DNA of 24,778 nt from JAGOSA01 sp039795715 (GCA_039795715.1 JBDKLD010000023.1:1-24778); one strand, 5' to 3'; shown: positions 7,311 through 13,534, counted from the first letter of the stretch. The notes: generated by a model from the sequence alone, not told the origin. A program made the numbers and translations.

Positions 7311-7338
7311 AATATACATCTACTATGGAATAAAACAA
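7311..7338 (-). promoter_or_regulatory. Candidate promoter of the structured RNA and leftward cluster
   Basis: On the minus strand -35 TTGTTT (complement of 7333-7338), a 16-bp spacer, and -10 TATATT (complement of 7311-7316). The predicted start near 7304 is about 10 nt before the first base of helix P1. The -10 is good and the -35 poor; the position is the best argument. Confidence 0.4.
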
Positions 7339-7596
7339 TGAGGACTACGACATAGTAACAACTTTGTCAATTGCAATGAAGTGACAGTCATGTCAAATAT
7401 ATGCATGGGAATTTGTGGTATTAATAGCCTATGTGGATGGTCTGGTTGTCTCAAATATACATATTTGCTTGACAGTTACAGATTAGGCATGGTCTAATCC
7501 CCTTAGTAACTCTGGAGATCTTGTAAAATTAAACTCTTTTTTTGGCTTATATTATTACTTAATTTGTATTGTAAAACTACTTAAAAAGACCTTAAA

Positions 7597-7716
7597 ATGA
7601 AAACAAAATCCTTATATACAATTACTATTTCTAGCTATGCCACAGAATTTTTAAGTCAATTTGAACATGCACATTTGCGTAAATCTATACGTTTGCAATG
7701 TAAAATAAACAGTTGA
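7597..7716 (+). CDS. Doubtful 39-aa open frame
   Basis: An ATG frame of 39 codons (starts MKTKSLYTIT, ends QCKINS) is the longest rightward frame noticed in this stretch. It has no clear promoter, no ribosome binding site and no recognisable family, so it is listed only as a possibility. Confidence 0.15.
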   Translation: MKTKSLYTITISSYATEFLSQFEHAHLRKSIRLQCKINS

Positions 7717-7848
7717 AAAACACTTGCTTATTTTTTTCTTAGGCGTAAAATAGTATGTAGATGTTCTTTGCTATTTGAAAAGGAAACTGCGCAACATTAC
7801 AGAGAGCTAAGTCTCTATTTGTCGTCTTCGGGCAAATTAAAATAATAA

Positions 7849-7927
7849 GGAAGTAAAATTCGGTAACGTGTGGTGTGTTGCGTACTAAATACAGGTCTCC
7901 GGTGGATTGGAGTAAAATTTCAGTAAC
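7849..7927 (+). repeat. Imperfect direct repeat pair
   Basis: Segments at 7849-7867 (GGAAGTAAAATTCGGTAAC) and 7909-7927 (GGAGTAAAATTTCAGTAAC) match apart from one substitution and two single-base gaps, 60 nt apart. Two copies are too few to call iterons. Confidence 0.4.
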
Positions 7928-8103
7928 AGAACTATTTAGAATGTAGAACAATTGAGCTAAAAGATTTTTGGCTTAAGTGTTTTGTGTTCTACTTGTTCTG
8001 TTTTTTTATTTGCAAAATAATAAAATATGAACATCTTTTCGCTATAGATAAATAACAGATGCTTTTTGCGCACGCATAAAAAATCTCAGTATTTATCAAT
8101 CAT

Positions 8104-8201
8104 GGTCATCAGCGATGACTGGGTATTCATGCAAAGCCTATTTGTAATAGTCGGCAAGTTGAATGAATACCACTTGCTGATTATTACAAGTGGGTTTTTT
8201 T
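8104..8201 (+). promoter_or_regulatory. Attenuator-like leader: terminator with competing antiterminator stem
   Basis: Several helices are visible on the plus strand. GTCATC-AGC-GATGAC forms a hairpin (8105-8119). GGTATTCAT (8122-8130) pairs perfectly with ATGAATACC (8163-8171). CCACTTG (8170-8176) pairs with CAAGTGG (8187-8193) and is followed by seven T (8195-8201 region), an intrinsic terminator. A longer 18-bp stem between 8142-8159 and 8172-8189 (two G-U pairs) uses both terminator arms and would abolish it. This is the logic of an attenuator in front of the replication gene, as in plasmids whose copy number is set by antisense-controlled attenuation. Alternatively it is a short RNA ending at its own terminator. 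Confidence 0.6.
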
Positions 8202-8214
8202 ATTATTTAATTTT

Positions 8215-8220
8215 TATAAA
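8215..8220 (+). promoter_or_regulatory. Possible -10 box before the 67-aa gene
   Basis: TATAAA ends 6 nt before the ATG at 8227 and lies downstream of the terminator. If active it would drive a leaderless mRNA that escapes the attenuator. The context is very AT-rich and no -35 is clear, so it may be chance. Confidence 0.25.
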
Positions 8221-8226
8221 AAAAAT

Positions 8227-8430
8227 ATGGATCAACAAATAAACATGAAAGATGTTAGTGAATGGTTTGCAGCTCTGCAGACCATAAGAAAGTTCAACAT
8301 TAAAGCAAATATTGGAGGCTTCCGTTTTACGGATGGAGAGCGCTTAATTGACGAAGCCTTAGATATCATGAAAAAGGAACATTATTGTCCGAATTGTGGT
8401 TACACTTTTCGGTTTTGCATCTTGTATTAA
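8227..8430 (+). CDS. Small Cys-containing protein upstream of the RepA-like gene
   Basis: The 67-aa protein has a helical N-terminus (SEWFAALQTIRKFN) and ends in YCPNCGYTFRFCILY, with C54, C57 and C64. This is a CxxC zinc-knuckle-like end that may bind metal but lacks a complete four-ligand set. It is the first gene after the attenuator-like structure. Its stop lies 3 nt before the ATG of the RepA-like ATPase, so translational coupling is likely. The position suggests an accessory replication or regulatory protein of the element. No family is recognised. Confidence 0.55.
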   Translation: MDQQINMKDVSEWFAALQTIRKFNIKANIGGFRFTDGERLIDEALDIMKKEHYCPNCGYTFRFCILY

Positions 8431-8433
8431 TTT

Positions 8434-9657
8434 ATGGAACTCAACTCAGAAGCAAAATTCAGAATATTAAAACAACTGACCTCGGAAGAGCTTGGAATTC
8501 TTAGGCAAGATGATCCTGGCTTTTTATCAGCACTAGAAGCGGAAGAGTATCGTGCTTCTTTGGAGGGCATTAGCGAAGAGGAAAGGTGGGGTCCGGATAA
8601 ACCTAAAATACTTAGTTTTTCTGAATTATTAAATCTCCAATTCCTCGCTATTCCATGGGACGTAGAGGGGTTATTTGAGTCAGGCACAATAAATATGGTT
8701 AGCGCGCCTCCAAACCAATACAAGAGTTGGATCGTTCAACACATGGCTATTTGTATGGCGCAGGGCAAAGATGCCTTCGGTCAGTTTAAAACGAAGCCTC
8801 AGAAGATCCTCATTATCAACGAGGAAGACAACCTCAGAATGATTAAAGATAGGTCATTAAAAATGATTGAGGGGAAAAGCGATTTGGGAATACACTTTCT
8901 GGTTATGTCCGGATTCAAAATAGACAAGGATAGCGTAATTCGGATGTGCATTAAGGCTAAGAAGATAGACGTATCTTTCATTATATTTGATTCCCTCCGG
9001 AGTGTTCATGAGGCAAATGAAAATGATTCCCAAGAGATGCAGAAAATCATGGATCATTTCAAGTACCTCACTAAAAGAGGCATAACTGTCCTTTTTACTC
9101 ACCACAACAGAAAAAAGGCATTTGGAAAATTCAAAGACGAATTTGGCGAGGAGTCACGCGGTAGTACTGCAATCAACGCGGCGGTGCATGGTCATATTTC
9201 CTGTGAGGAGATTACAAAAGACAACGAAAAATACCTATTAATCACACAGAGGAAACTAAAGTGCGCCGAAAAAATAAAGCCTTTCTTGGTGAAAATAAAC
9301 AGCGACATAGCAACCGATAAAATGAGCTTTCACTATGCCGGAGAATACGATGCTAGTGAGCAATCATTCAAAAAAAATAAAGACAACATCGTAAAGATTA
9401 TTGAGGGTAGCGACATGTGGCTATCGAAGAATGAAATTGTAAATCTTGCCGGATCTAGTTTAACCACAGTCAATGTAGCCCTTCGGGAACTAACTAGCGA
9501 ACGCCTTGTGCAGTCCCGAACAAAGAAAGATCTTGACAAAGACCAAGTTCAGATCAACGACCCTAATGCTAAACATAACGCAAAATTCTATTTTCGTAGT
9601 GACAAAAGTACCTTGGATGAATTTGTAGAGGATCTACAGACAGAAATCGTCTTCTAA
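8434..9657 (+). CDS. RepA-like (AAA_25 / RecA-fold) ATPase with C-terminal winged helix
   Basis: The 407 residues fit the RepA/AAA_25 family of element-encoded helicase-type ATPases. After about 75 unassigned acidic residues, FESGTINMVSAPPNQYKSW gives strand 1 and a degenerate P-loop (A91 to S98; K97 and S98 kept, usual Gly residues replaced by Ala and Tyr). FIIFDSLRS is the Walker B, VLFTHHNRKK the next strand with conserved His residues, and SRGSTAINAAV the RecA-type sensor region. From about 315 on, NIVKIIEGSDMWLSKNEIVN followed by SSLTTVNVALRELTSERLV is a winged helix-turn-helix, suited to DNA binding. Such proteins unwind or load at the origin of plasmids, phages and integrated elements. 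It is coupled to the 67-aa gene and followed by a 32-bp palindrome. No primase domain is visible. Confidence 0.8.
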   Translation: MELNSEAKFRILKQLTSEELGILRQDDPGFLSALEAEEYRASLEGISEEERWGPDKPKILSFSELLNLQFLAIPWDVEGLFESGTINMVSAPPNQYKSWIVQHMAICMAQGKDAFGQFKTKPQKILIINEEDNLRMIKDRSLKMIEGKSDLGIHFLVMSGFKIDKDSVIRMCIKAKKIDVSFIIFDSLRSVHEANENDSQEMQKIMDHFKYLTKRGITVLFTHHNRKKAFGKFKDEFGEESRGSTAINAAVHGHISCEEITKDNEKYLLITQRKLKCAEKIKPFLVKINSDIATDKMSFHYAGEYDASEQSFKKNKDNIVKIIEGSDMWLSKNEIVNLAGSSLTTVNVALRELTSERLVQSRTKKDLDKDQVQINDPNAKHNAKFYFRSDKSTLDEFVEDLQTEIVF

Positions 9658-9677
9658 ACGAAAGGTATAGCTCCAGT

Positions 9678-9709
9678 GCTTAGTATTCCTATATATAGGA
9701 ATACTAAGC
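9678..9709. repeat. 32-bp perfect palindrome
   Basis: A perfect inverted repeat whose 14-nt arms (GCTTAGTATTCCTA on the left) flank a central TATA. It starts 20 nt after the RepA-like stop codon. There is no T tract next to it on the plus strand (AACAAGCAAAA follows), so it is a weak candidate for an ordinary terminator. Its symmetry fits a dimeric DNA-binding protein site, a recombinase site or an origin element. Confidence 0.85.
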
Positions 9710-9783
9710 AACAAGCAAAACCTTTTTTCCTGCTCTTGGTTATCAAATTCCAAACCTGCTAAGCAGAATAAGCAAGCAATAAA

Positions 9784-9954
9784 ATGGCTCCTAGTCCAGA
9801 ACAAATTAATAATTCCGTCGAAGTTCGCGCACGCGGCGGGGATTTTGACGTCAATACCGAAACCAAAGAAGAAATTCTAACTGAAACAGAGGAAGAAAAA
9901 TTTGTTGAGGAACTTGCCCGTGCCATTGTTTTTATTGCCAAAGCTACTATCTAA
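9784..9954 (+). CDS. Small acidic 56-aa protein between RepA-like ATPase and recombinase
   Basis: An ATG at 9784 opens 56 codons (starts MAPSPEQINN, ends VFIAKATI) and stops at 9952-9954. The middle is strongly acidic (TEEEKFVEELAR) and reads as one amphipathic helix. Codon use looks coding, with GC-richer third positions such as GTC, GCC and CGC. It sits alone between the palindrome and the recombinase promoter, a common place for recombination-directionality or regulatory proteins, but no family is recognised and the role is unknown. AAGCA-containing repeats precede it (AAGCAACAAGC, AAGCAGAATAAGCAAGC). Confidence 0.5.
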   Translation: MAPSPEQINNSVEVRARGGDFDVNTETKEEILTETEEEKFVEELARAIVFIAKATI

Positions 9955-9979
9955 TTAATAACCCTAGTTTAGTAATAAG

Positions 9980-9988
9980 TGATACTAT
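9980..9988 (+). promoter_or_regulatory. Extended -10 of the serine recombinase
   Basis: TGATACTAT is an extended -10 (TGn plus TACTAT) ending 6 nt before the ATG at 9995. The transcript would therefore start at or beside the start codon. No clear -35 is visible, as is tolerated with extended -10 promoters. Confidence 0.5.
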
Positions 9989-9994
9989 AAATTT

Positions 9995-11656
9995 ATGAGT
10001 CATGGATCTAGTAAAAATGACATAGATACTCGGAAACGTGCCCTAGTCTACGTACGTGTTTCTACCGACAAACAGGCCGACAAAGGAATAGCCATCCCTA
10101 CACAGACGGACGCCTCTATCGCCAAAATAGCGGTCTTGGGACTGGAATGTGACGCTAATTTCGATATATACAAAGACGAGGGTTACTCGGGGCTAGGCAT
10201 GACCAAGAGATCTGGCCTCCTTTCTCTTCTCAACCGGTGTAAACAAGATAAAAACATTAAAGCGGTTGTAGTCTATGAACTCTCCCGTCTATCTAGAAAT
10301 CAATATGACAGCGCATTCATCCGTAATGAACTTAAAAAGAAGAATATTTCCATAATATCTACTACCGAACAAATAACGGATGATCCTATGGGCGACGCCA
10401 TGGCGGGGATGCTTACTGTTATGAACGAATTTTCATCTTCCCAAACAAGGCAAAGAGTAACCGACAATATGATGAGCAAGGCAATGAAAGGTGACTGGCC
10501 GAACAAAGCTCCCTTTGGCTATATAAATAAACAGGAAAAGGTTTCTACTGGCCGTGTGAAGGCATGGGTTGAAATAAACCACGAGGACTCCTCTTGGGTT
10601 ATTAAAGCATTTAAATATTATGCTTCCGGTTCATACTCCCTAGATTCTTTGCTCATAAAATTAAAATCCGAAGGCTTCCCGGAAAACAAACTTAGAGGTA
10701 CGAAACTGACCAAAAGTTTTTTAGCCGGAATGCTCCGCCGAAAGTTTTACATTGGGCAAATCGAATGGGCGAACTATGAGGGCCCTGGAAATCACGATCT
10801 GTTTTTAGACAAAGCCTTATTTTTTCAAGTGCAGCAACGCTTAGATATTCAAAATAAAGGCGCTGACAGGAGGCGAAAATATGAATCGTTTACGAAGGCA
10901 ATTTGCTTTTGTGGTGAATGCGGAAGTCGCATGACACTCGAGAAGCATAAGACATCAACTGGAAGATCTATCTTATATCTTCGGTGTATCAAAGCTCAAC
11001 AGGGCAAGAAAGTTACTTGTTCGCAAAGCTATGGTCACGAAAGCGCCTACGTTGATCAAATTGGCGAGATTATTAAGAGTATACAAATTCCTCCCCACAT
11101 AGTAATGAAAGTTAAAGCCCGAGTGAAAGAGATTTTTGCAGATGAAGAAAAACTCGGAGAAGCTACTAAAAGAGAAATTGAAAAGCACCTTGAGAAGCTG
11201 AAGACCAAGAAGAAAAACCTGATCAATATGCTTTTGGACAAAGAGTATCAGACAGATTCTGATAGGTCTCTATACGAAGAAACGAGACGAGAAATAGACA
11301 TTGAGGAGATTCGCCTCACGACTGAACTTCAAAAGAGCCAGGGCAGAATTTCTGAAACGTTAAAGCTAGTAGATCTCGCAATTGCCCTGGCTTCAAATAT
11401 TTACACAGCTTACAAGGGCACTAAAGACGATAACCTACGTGGATTGCTGGCCAGGACACTATTTAAACGGATTGAAATAAAGGATAAGAAGATAGCGAGC
11501 TTCGAGCTCAATGCTCCGCTTGATTACCTCTGCCGGTCCCAGTTTAAAAAGGCTTCTTTAGCTATTCAATTCGAACAAGACACTATTTGTGGACCGTACA
11601 GGACTCGAACCTGCCACCCCCTCATTGCAAATGAGGTGCTCTACCAGATGAGCTAA
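9995..11656 (+). CDS. Large serine recombinase (site-specific integrase)
   Basis: The 553 residues have the order of a large serine recombinase. The N-terminal catalytic resolvase domain (about 15-160) contains ALVYVRVSTDKQ with nucleophile S23, then YELSRLSRN and the SSSQTRQRV helix leading to the long E helix. The recombinase domain (about 175-290) includes KAPFGYINK. A zinc ribbon follows, with FCGECGSRM and later LRCIKA and TCSQS. A Lys/Glu-rich coiled coil spans about 365-455. The enzyme would integrate and excise the element through a covalent seryl-DNA intermediate. The last 22 or so codons, from ICGPYRTRTC to the stop, are the antisense of tRNA-Ala, so the original C-terminus was probably replaced by target sequence at the junction; GPYRTRTC is a typical antisense-tRNA peptide. 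It is the rightmost element gene. Confidence 0.93.
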   Translation: MSHGSSKNDIDTRKRALVYVRVSTDKQADKGIAIPTQTDASIAKIAVLGLECDANFDIYKDEGYSGLGMTKRSGLLSLLNRCKQDKNIKAVVVYELSRLSRNQYDSAFIRNELKKKNISIISTTEQITDDPMGDAMAGMLTVMNEFSSSQTRQRVTDNMMSKAMKGDWPNKAPFGYINKQEKVSTGRVKAWVEINHEDSSWVIKAFKYYASGSYSLDSLLIKLKSEGFPENKLRGTKLTKSFLAGMLRRKFYIGQIEWANYEGPGNHDLFLDKALFFQVQQRLDIQNKGADRRRKYESFTKAICFCGECGSRMTLEKHKTSTGRSILYLRCIKAQQGKKVTCSQSYGHESAYVDQIGEIIKSIQIPPHIVMKVKARVKEIFADEEKLGEATKREIEKHLEKLKTKKKNLINMLLDKEYQTDSDRSLYEETRREIDIEEIRLTTELQKSQGRISETLKLVDLAIALASNIYTAYKGTKDDNLRGLLARTLFKRIEIKDKKIASFELNAPLDYLCRSQFKKASLAIQFEQDTICGPYRTRTCHPLIANEVLYQMS

Positions 11657-11662
11657 CGGCCC
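11590..11662 (-). tRNA. tRNA-Ala (anticodon UGC)
   Basis: A complete 73-nt cloverleaf on the minus strand. The acceptor GGGCCGT pairs with ACGGTCC, with discriminator A. The D arm is GCTC...GAGC and the anticodon stem is CCTCA/TGAGG around TTTGCAA, so the anticodon is TGC (Ala). The T arm contains GGTTCGAGTCC. The CCA end is not encoded (ACAA follows). Its 3' half overlaps, in antisense, the end of the serine recombinase gene, marking it as the probable integration target. A promoter lies at 11710-11738, on the side away from the element, so tRNA expression survives integration. Confidence 0.96.
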
Positions 11663-11709
11663 GCTTTTGCGGAATTGTCGGCCAATATTGCTATAGCGCC
11701 GACCCAACG

Positions 11710-11738
11710 ATTCTACCTAAAAACGTCTATTTTGGCAA
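11710..11738 (-). promoter_or_regulatory. Promoter of tRNA-Ala
   Basis: On the minus strand -35 TTGCCA (complement of 11733-11738), a 17-bp spacer, and -10 TAGAAT (complement of 11710-11715). The predicted start is about 40 nt before the tRNA. A GTCGGC/GCCGAC inverted repeat lies in the short leader. Confidence 0.65.
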
Positions 11739-11739
11739 T

Positions 11740-11763
11740 AAAAAACCGACCTATATGGGTCGG
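11740..11763 (-). terminator. Intrinsic terminator of the 64-aa membrane protein gene
   Basis: On the minus strand CCGACC pairs with GGTCGG (11758-11763 with 11746-11751) around CATATA, followed by six T. It starts 10 nt after the stop codon at 11773. Confidence 0.85.
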
Positions 11764-11772
11764 AAAATGATG

Positions 11773-11967
11773 TTAGTCTACTCTGTTGTTTGAACTATTA
11801 CTGGAATCATTACTCGATTCATCGCCAAAAGATCGTCGTCTATCGAGATATTTTGTGACAAAATACAGTGCCATAAGTCCAATCGTTGCAGAAAGTAACA
11901 ACATTAATGGTTTATCCATATGGTACATGAAGCTATCTATACTGGCTGTGTACATTCTTGTGATCAT
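11773..11967 (-). CDS. Small single-pass membrane protein with a Ser/Asn-rich tail
   Basis: The 64-aa product has one transmembrane helix (residues about 21-38, LMLLLSATIGLMALYFVT), a basic stop-transfer segment (KYLDRRR), and a hydrophilic Ser/Asn/Asp-rich tail (SSNDSSNSSNN). A good promoter (TTGACT, 16 bp, TAGAAT) 25-60 nt upstream and a terminator 10 nt after the stop strongly support a real gene despite its size. An in-frame ATG at 11955 is an alternative start. No family is recognised. It lies just outside the presumed element, on the strand of tRNA-Ala and upstream of it. Confidence 0.7.
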   Translation of the reverse strand: MITRMYTASIDSFMYHMDKPLMLLLSATIGLMALYFVTKYLDRRRSFGDESSNDSSNSSNNRVD

Positions 11968-11998
11968 AATTATTGTATTTTATATTTGTGTTTTCTGT

Positions 11999-12026
11999 AT
12001 TCTAACAGTAAAACACGAGAAGTCAA
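11999..12026 (-). promoter_or_regulatory. Promoter of the 64-aa membrane protein gene
   Basis: On the minus strand -35 TTGACT (complement of 12021-12026), a 16-bp spacer ending in TGT (extended -10), and -10 TAGAAT (complement of 11999-12004). The start is expected near 11992, about 25 nt before the ATG. Confidence 0.7.
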
Positions 12027-12053
12027 TTTTCCTTTTTGTTTTACCACAGAATA

Positions 12054-12062
12054 TGCTAGACT
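12054..12062 (+). promoter_or_regulatory. Extended -10 of the 136-aa gene
   Basis: TGCTAGACT (TGC plus TAGACT) lies 19 nt before the ATG at 12082. The T-rich segment at 12033-12041 could serve as a poor -35. This position supports the start at 12082 over the longer upstream frame. Confidence 0.4.
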
Positions 12063-12081
12063 TTTGGCAAATCATACTCAA

Positions 12082-12492
12082 ATGAAAATCCTTTACATTC
12101 GGCGCACGAAACAAGCTCGGCTTGCTCGTCAGCTCAACGACTACCTTCAAGACAAAAAGTGGGCATACGACATTATTACCTGTCGGCCAATAGACACCAA
12201 ATCCTACGGTCGTCTACTCAAGCGGAAACCATTTTATGTAGGTGACCCTTTGGGCTCAAAAGTAGTCGCAACTATTAGCCACATGATTGCACTGGAGAAA
12301 TCTGGCTCAGGAATTGCACAACAGAAAGGCAACGATCGGCTACCGCTGATAAACATGCAGGGCGTAAACCTTGGCCTCATGGTTGGCGATATCTGCCTTG
12401 TTTCCGCTGATACAATCGTGGTTATTGAAAGCTCCAGTCCCCTCTATCGAGCTCACCGTCTCAAGATGGTCAAAGAAGAAATCCCGCAATAA
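12082..12492 (+). CDS. Conserved-looking hypothetical 136-aa protein
   Basis: The product starts MKILYIRRTK and ends EEIPQ. It is soluble and mixed alpha/beta, with beta-like segments (MKILYIR, YDIITCRP, ICLVSADTIVVIES) and a Gly-rich middle (GDPLGSKVV, GVNLGLMVGD). I do not recognise the family. The frame is open upstream to 11920, but that part is Cys/Phe-rich, overlaps the divergent promoter and gene, and is not convincing; ATG 12082 follows an extended -10 box. Its last three codons lie inside the terminator hairpin shared with the convergent Ddl-like gene. Confidence 0.7.
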   Translation: MKILYIRRTKQARLARQLNDYLQDKKWAYDIITCRPIDTKSYGRLLKRKPFYVGDPLGSKVVATISHMIALEKSGSGIAQQKGNDRLPLINMQGVNLGLMVGDICLVSADTIVVIESSSPLYRAHRLKMVKEEIPQ

Positions 12493-12507
12493 TTATTGCG
12501 GGATTTT
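12479..12507. terminator. Bidirectional terminator, 28-bp perfect palindrome spanning both stop codons
   Basis: A perfect palindrome (half-site AAATCCCGCAATAA, 12479-12492) with T-rich sequence on the right and A-rich sequence on the left, usable in both directions. The stop codons of the two convergent genes are adjacent at its centre (12490-12492 and 12493-12495). Because the DNA is symmetric, both proteins end in Ile-Pro-Gln. Confidence 0.85.
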
Positions 12508-13473
12508 ATTTTTTATTATTTGCAAAATGACGTGGTCTATTGGCGCGCCGATACCATCGAGTACCCGTGTCAGCGGACTATTGTCATCAAGCGCTGGCAA
12601 GGCATCTATTTCAAGTAAATAAATCTTTTTGGGAGTAACGAGAAAATCCATAGTCGCGTACCCTGCCAAGCCGAATTTTTCAAAAACATCACGGGCCAGT
12701 TTCTCGAGGCCTTTGTTGAGTGATTCATTGGATCCACCGACAAATGAACTGCCATAGTTACCGCCCTCACGGATATTTTCGCCGAGAATCTTGCTACCAT
12801 GGAAAATCTCAAGTGGTGGCGCAATGTAGAGGTCTTGGTTACGAAAATTTTCAGCGGCAAAAAGGTGGACTTCCCTGCCTGCTATATATGTCTCTGCAAG
12901 AATATCATCCGTCGAACCAAGCAGTTCAAAAACCACAGACTCGAGCTCAGGAAAAGTCCCAGCGTAGCGAACGAGTTTTGATGAACCACTATTGGTCGGC
13001 TTGACTACCCAAGGTGGCGCAACATGCTCCCATATTTCTCTCGCTCCTCTTTTTGCCAATTCTTCACGCATGCCTTCTGGTACGGTGCCAGCTCCTGGAA
13101 TGACATACGAATCCGGCACAGCAATACCGAGCTCGGCTGCGATCTGCTTGGATACTCTTTTGTCATGGGTATGGCCGATGTGTGAGCTATCTGTGCCATT
13201 GTATGGAGTACCAAGTTGTTCGAGAGCTCTCTGCACTCTGCCATCTTCGCCGAGCTTGCCATGCAAAGCAATGAACACTCCGTCGGCAAATTCTGGTATG
13301 CGTTCTATGTCAGTCTCTTTGCCATTGATATGAAAATTGCCGTCTTTAGTGACGAGCATATCAACAGGTTCAAGACCTGCTTTTCGCAAGGCTTGGATTA
13401 CCCGCCCGCCAGTTTTGAGCGAAATTTCATATTCATCACTCATGCCACCTCGGATAATGCCGATTCTTTCCAT
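12493..13473 (-). CDS. ddl: D-alanine-D-alanine ligase-like ATP-grasp enzyme
   Basis: The 326-aa protein follows the Ddl layout. GGMSDEYEIS near the N-terminus matches the GGxSxExxVS substrate loop. IALHGKLGEDGRVQ and GTPYNGTDS match HGxxGEDGxIQ and GIPYTGS. PPWVVKPTNSGSSKLV is the ATP-grasp strand-loop, and YATMDFLVTPKKIYLLEID is the metal-binding strand. Ddl joins two D-alanines with ATP in the cytoplasm for peptidoglycan precursors. The segment after the metal-binding Glu is unusual: EIDALPALDDNSPL instead of EVNTxPGMT, with Asp for the usual Mg-binding Asn and no PGMT. A related ligase with another second substrate cannot be excluded. No mur genes lie next to it. A TAGAAT box 6 nt before the ATG suggests a leaderless mRNA. 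Confidence 0.85.
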   Translation of the reverse strand: MERIGIIRGGMSDEYEISLKTGGRVIQALRKAGLEPVDMLVTKDGNFHINGKETDIERIPEFADGVFIALHGKLGEDGRVQRALEQLGTPYNGTDSSHIGHTHDKRVSKQIAAELGIAVPDSYVIPGAGTVPEGMREELAKRGAREIWEHVAPPWVVKPTNSGSSKLVRYAGTFPELESVVFELLGSTDDILAETYIAGREVHLFAAENFRNQDLYIAPPLEIFHGSKILGENIREGGNYGSSFVGGSNESLNKGLEKLARDVFEKFGLAGYATMDFLVTPKKIYLLEIDALPALDDNSPLTRVLDGIGAPIDHVILQIIKNKIPQ

Positions 13474-13479
13474 CGATAC

Positions 13480-13485
13480 ATTCTA
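13480..13485 (-). promoter_or_regulatory. -10 box of the Ddl-like gene
   Basis: TAGAAT on the minus strand ends 6 nt before the ATG at 13473, predicting a leaderless transcript. The -35 region (TATGAA at 17 bp) is poor. Confidence 0.45.
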
Positions 13486-13525
13486 GCGTTTTTCACCATC
13501 TATTCATAGTGGAAAAGAAATGCTG

Positions 13526-13534
13526 TGGTACAAT
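13526..13534 (+). promoter_or_regulatory. Extended -10 of the 139-aa gene
   Basis: TGGTACAAT (TGG plus TACAAT) ends 7 nt before the ATG at 13542. This predicts transcription start at the start codon and excludes the longer frame beginning at 13509. Confidence 0.55.

Larger units (their letters stand above)
7295..8103. other. AT-rich gene-free region with many inverted repeats
   Basis: About 800 nt without a convincing gene. The left half is dense in short inverted repeats: TACTATG/CATAGTA (7321-7327, 7351-7357), TGACA/TGTCA (7382-7395), CAAATAT/ATATTTG flanked by TGTC/GACA (7447-7474), and GATTAG/CTAATC (7481-7499). The right half is AT-rich, with one imperfect direct repeat and only short doubtful frames. 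It separates the leftward cluster from the rightward replication module, where an origin or regulatory RNAs of a plasmid-like element would be expected. Neither is proven from sequence. Confidence 0.5.

Noticed and set aside
7739..7951. Leftward open frame of 70 codons in the gene-free region
   Set aside because: No promoter, no start context, no recognisable feature; composition is that of random AT-rich sequence.
8122..8171. Possible cyclic-di-GMP riboswitch (GCAAAGCC segment)
   Set aside because: Only a short stretch resembles it; the GNRA-capped hairpin and tetraloop receptor of that class are absent.
11920..12081. Longer upstream start for the 136-aa gene
   Set aside because: The extension is Cys/Phe-rich, overlaps the divergent promoter and gene, and lies before the extended -10 box at 12054-12062.
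13216..13509. Rightward frames antisense to the Ddl-like gene
   Set aside because: Shadows of a well-supported conserved enzyme gene; no signals of their own.
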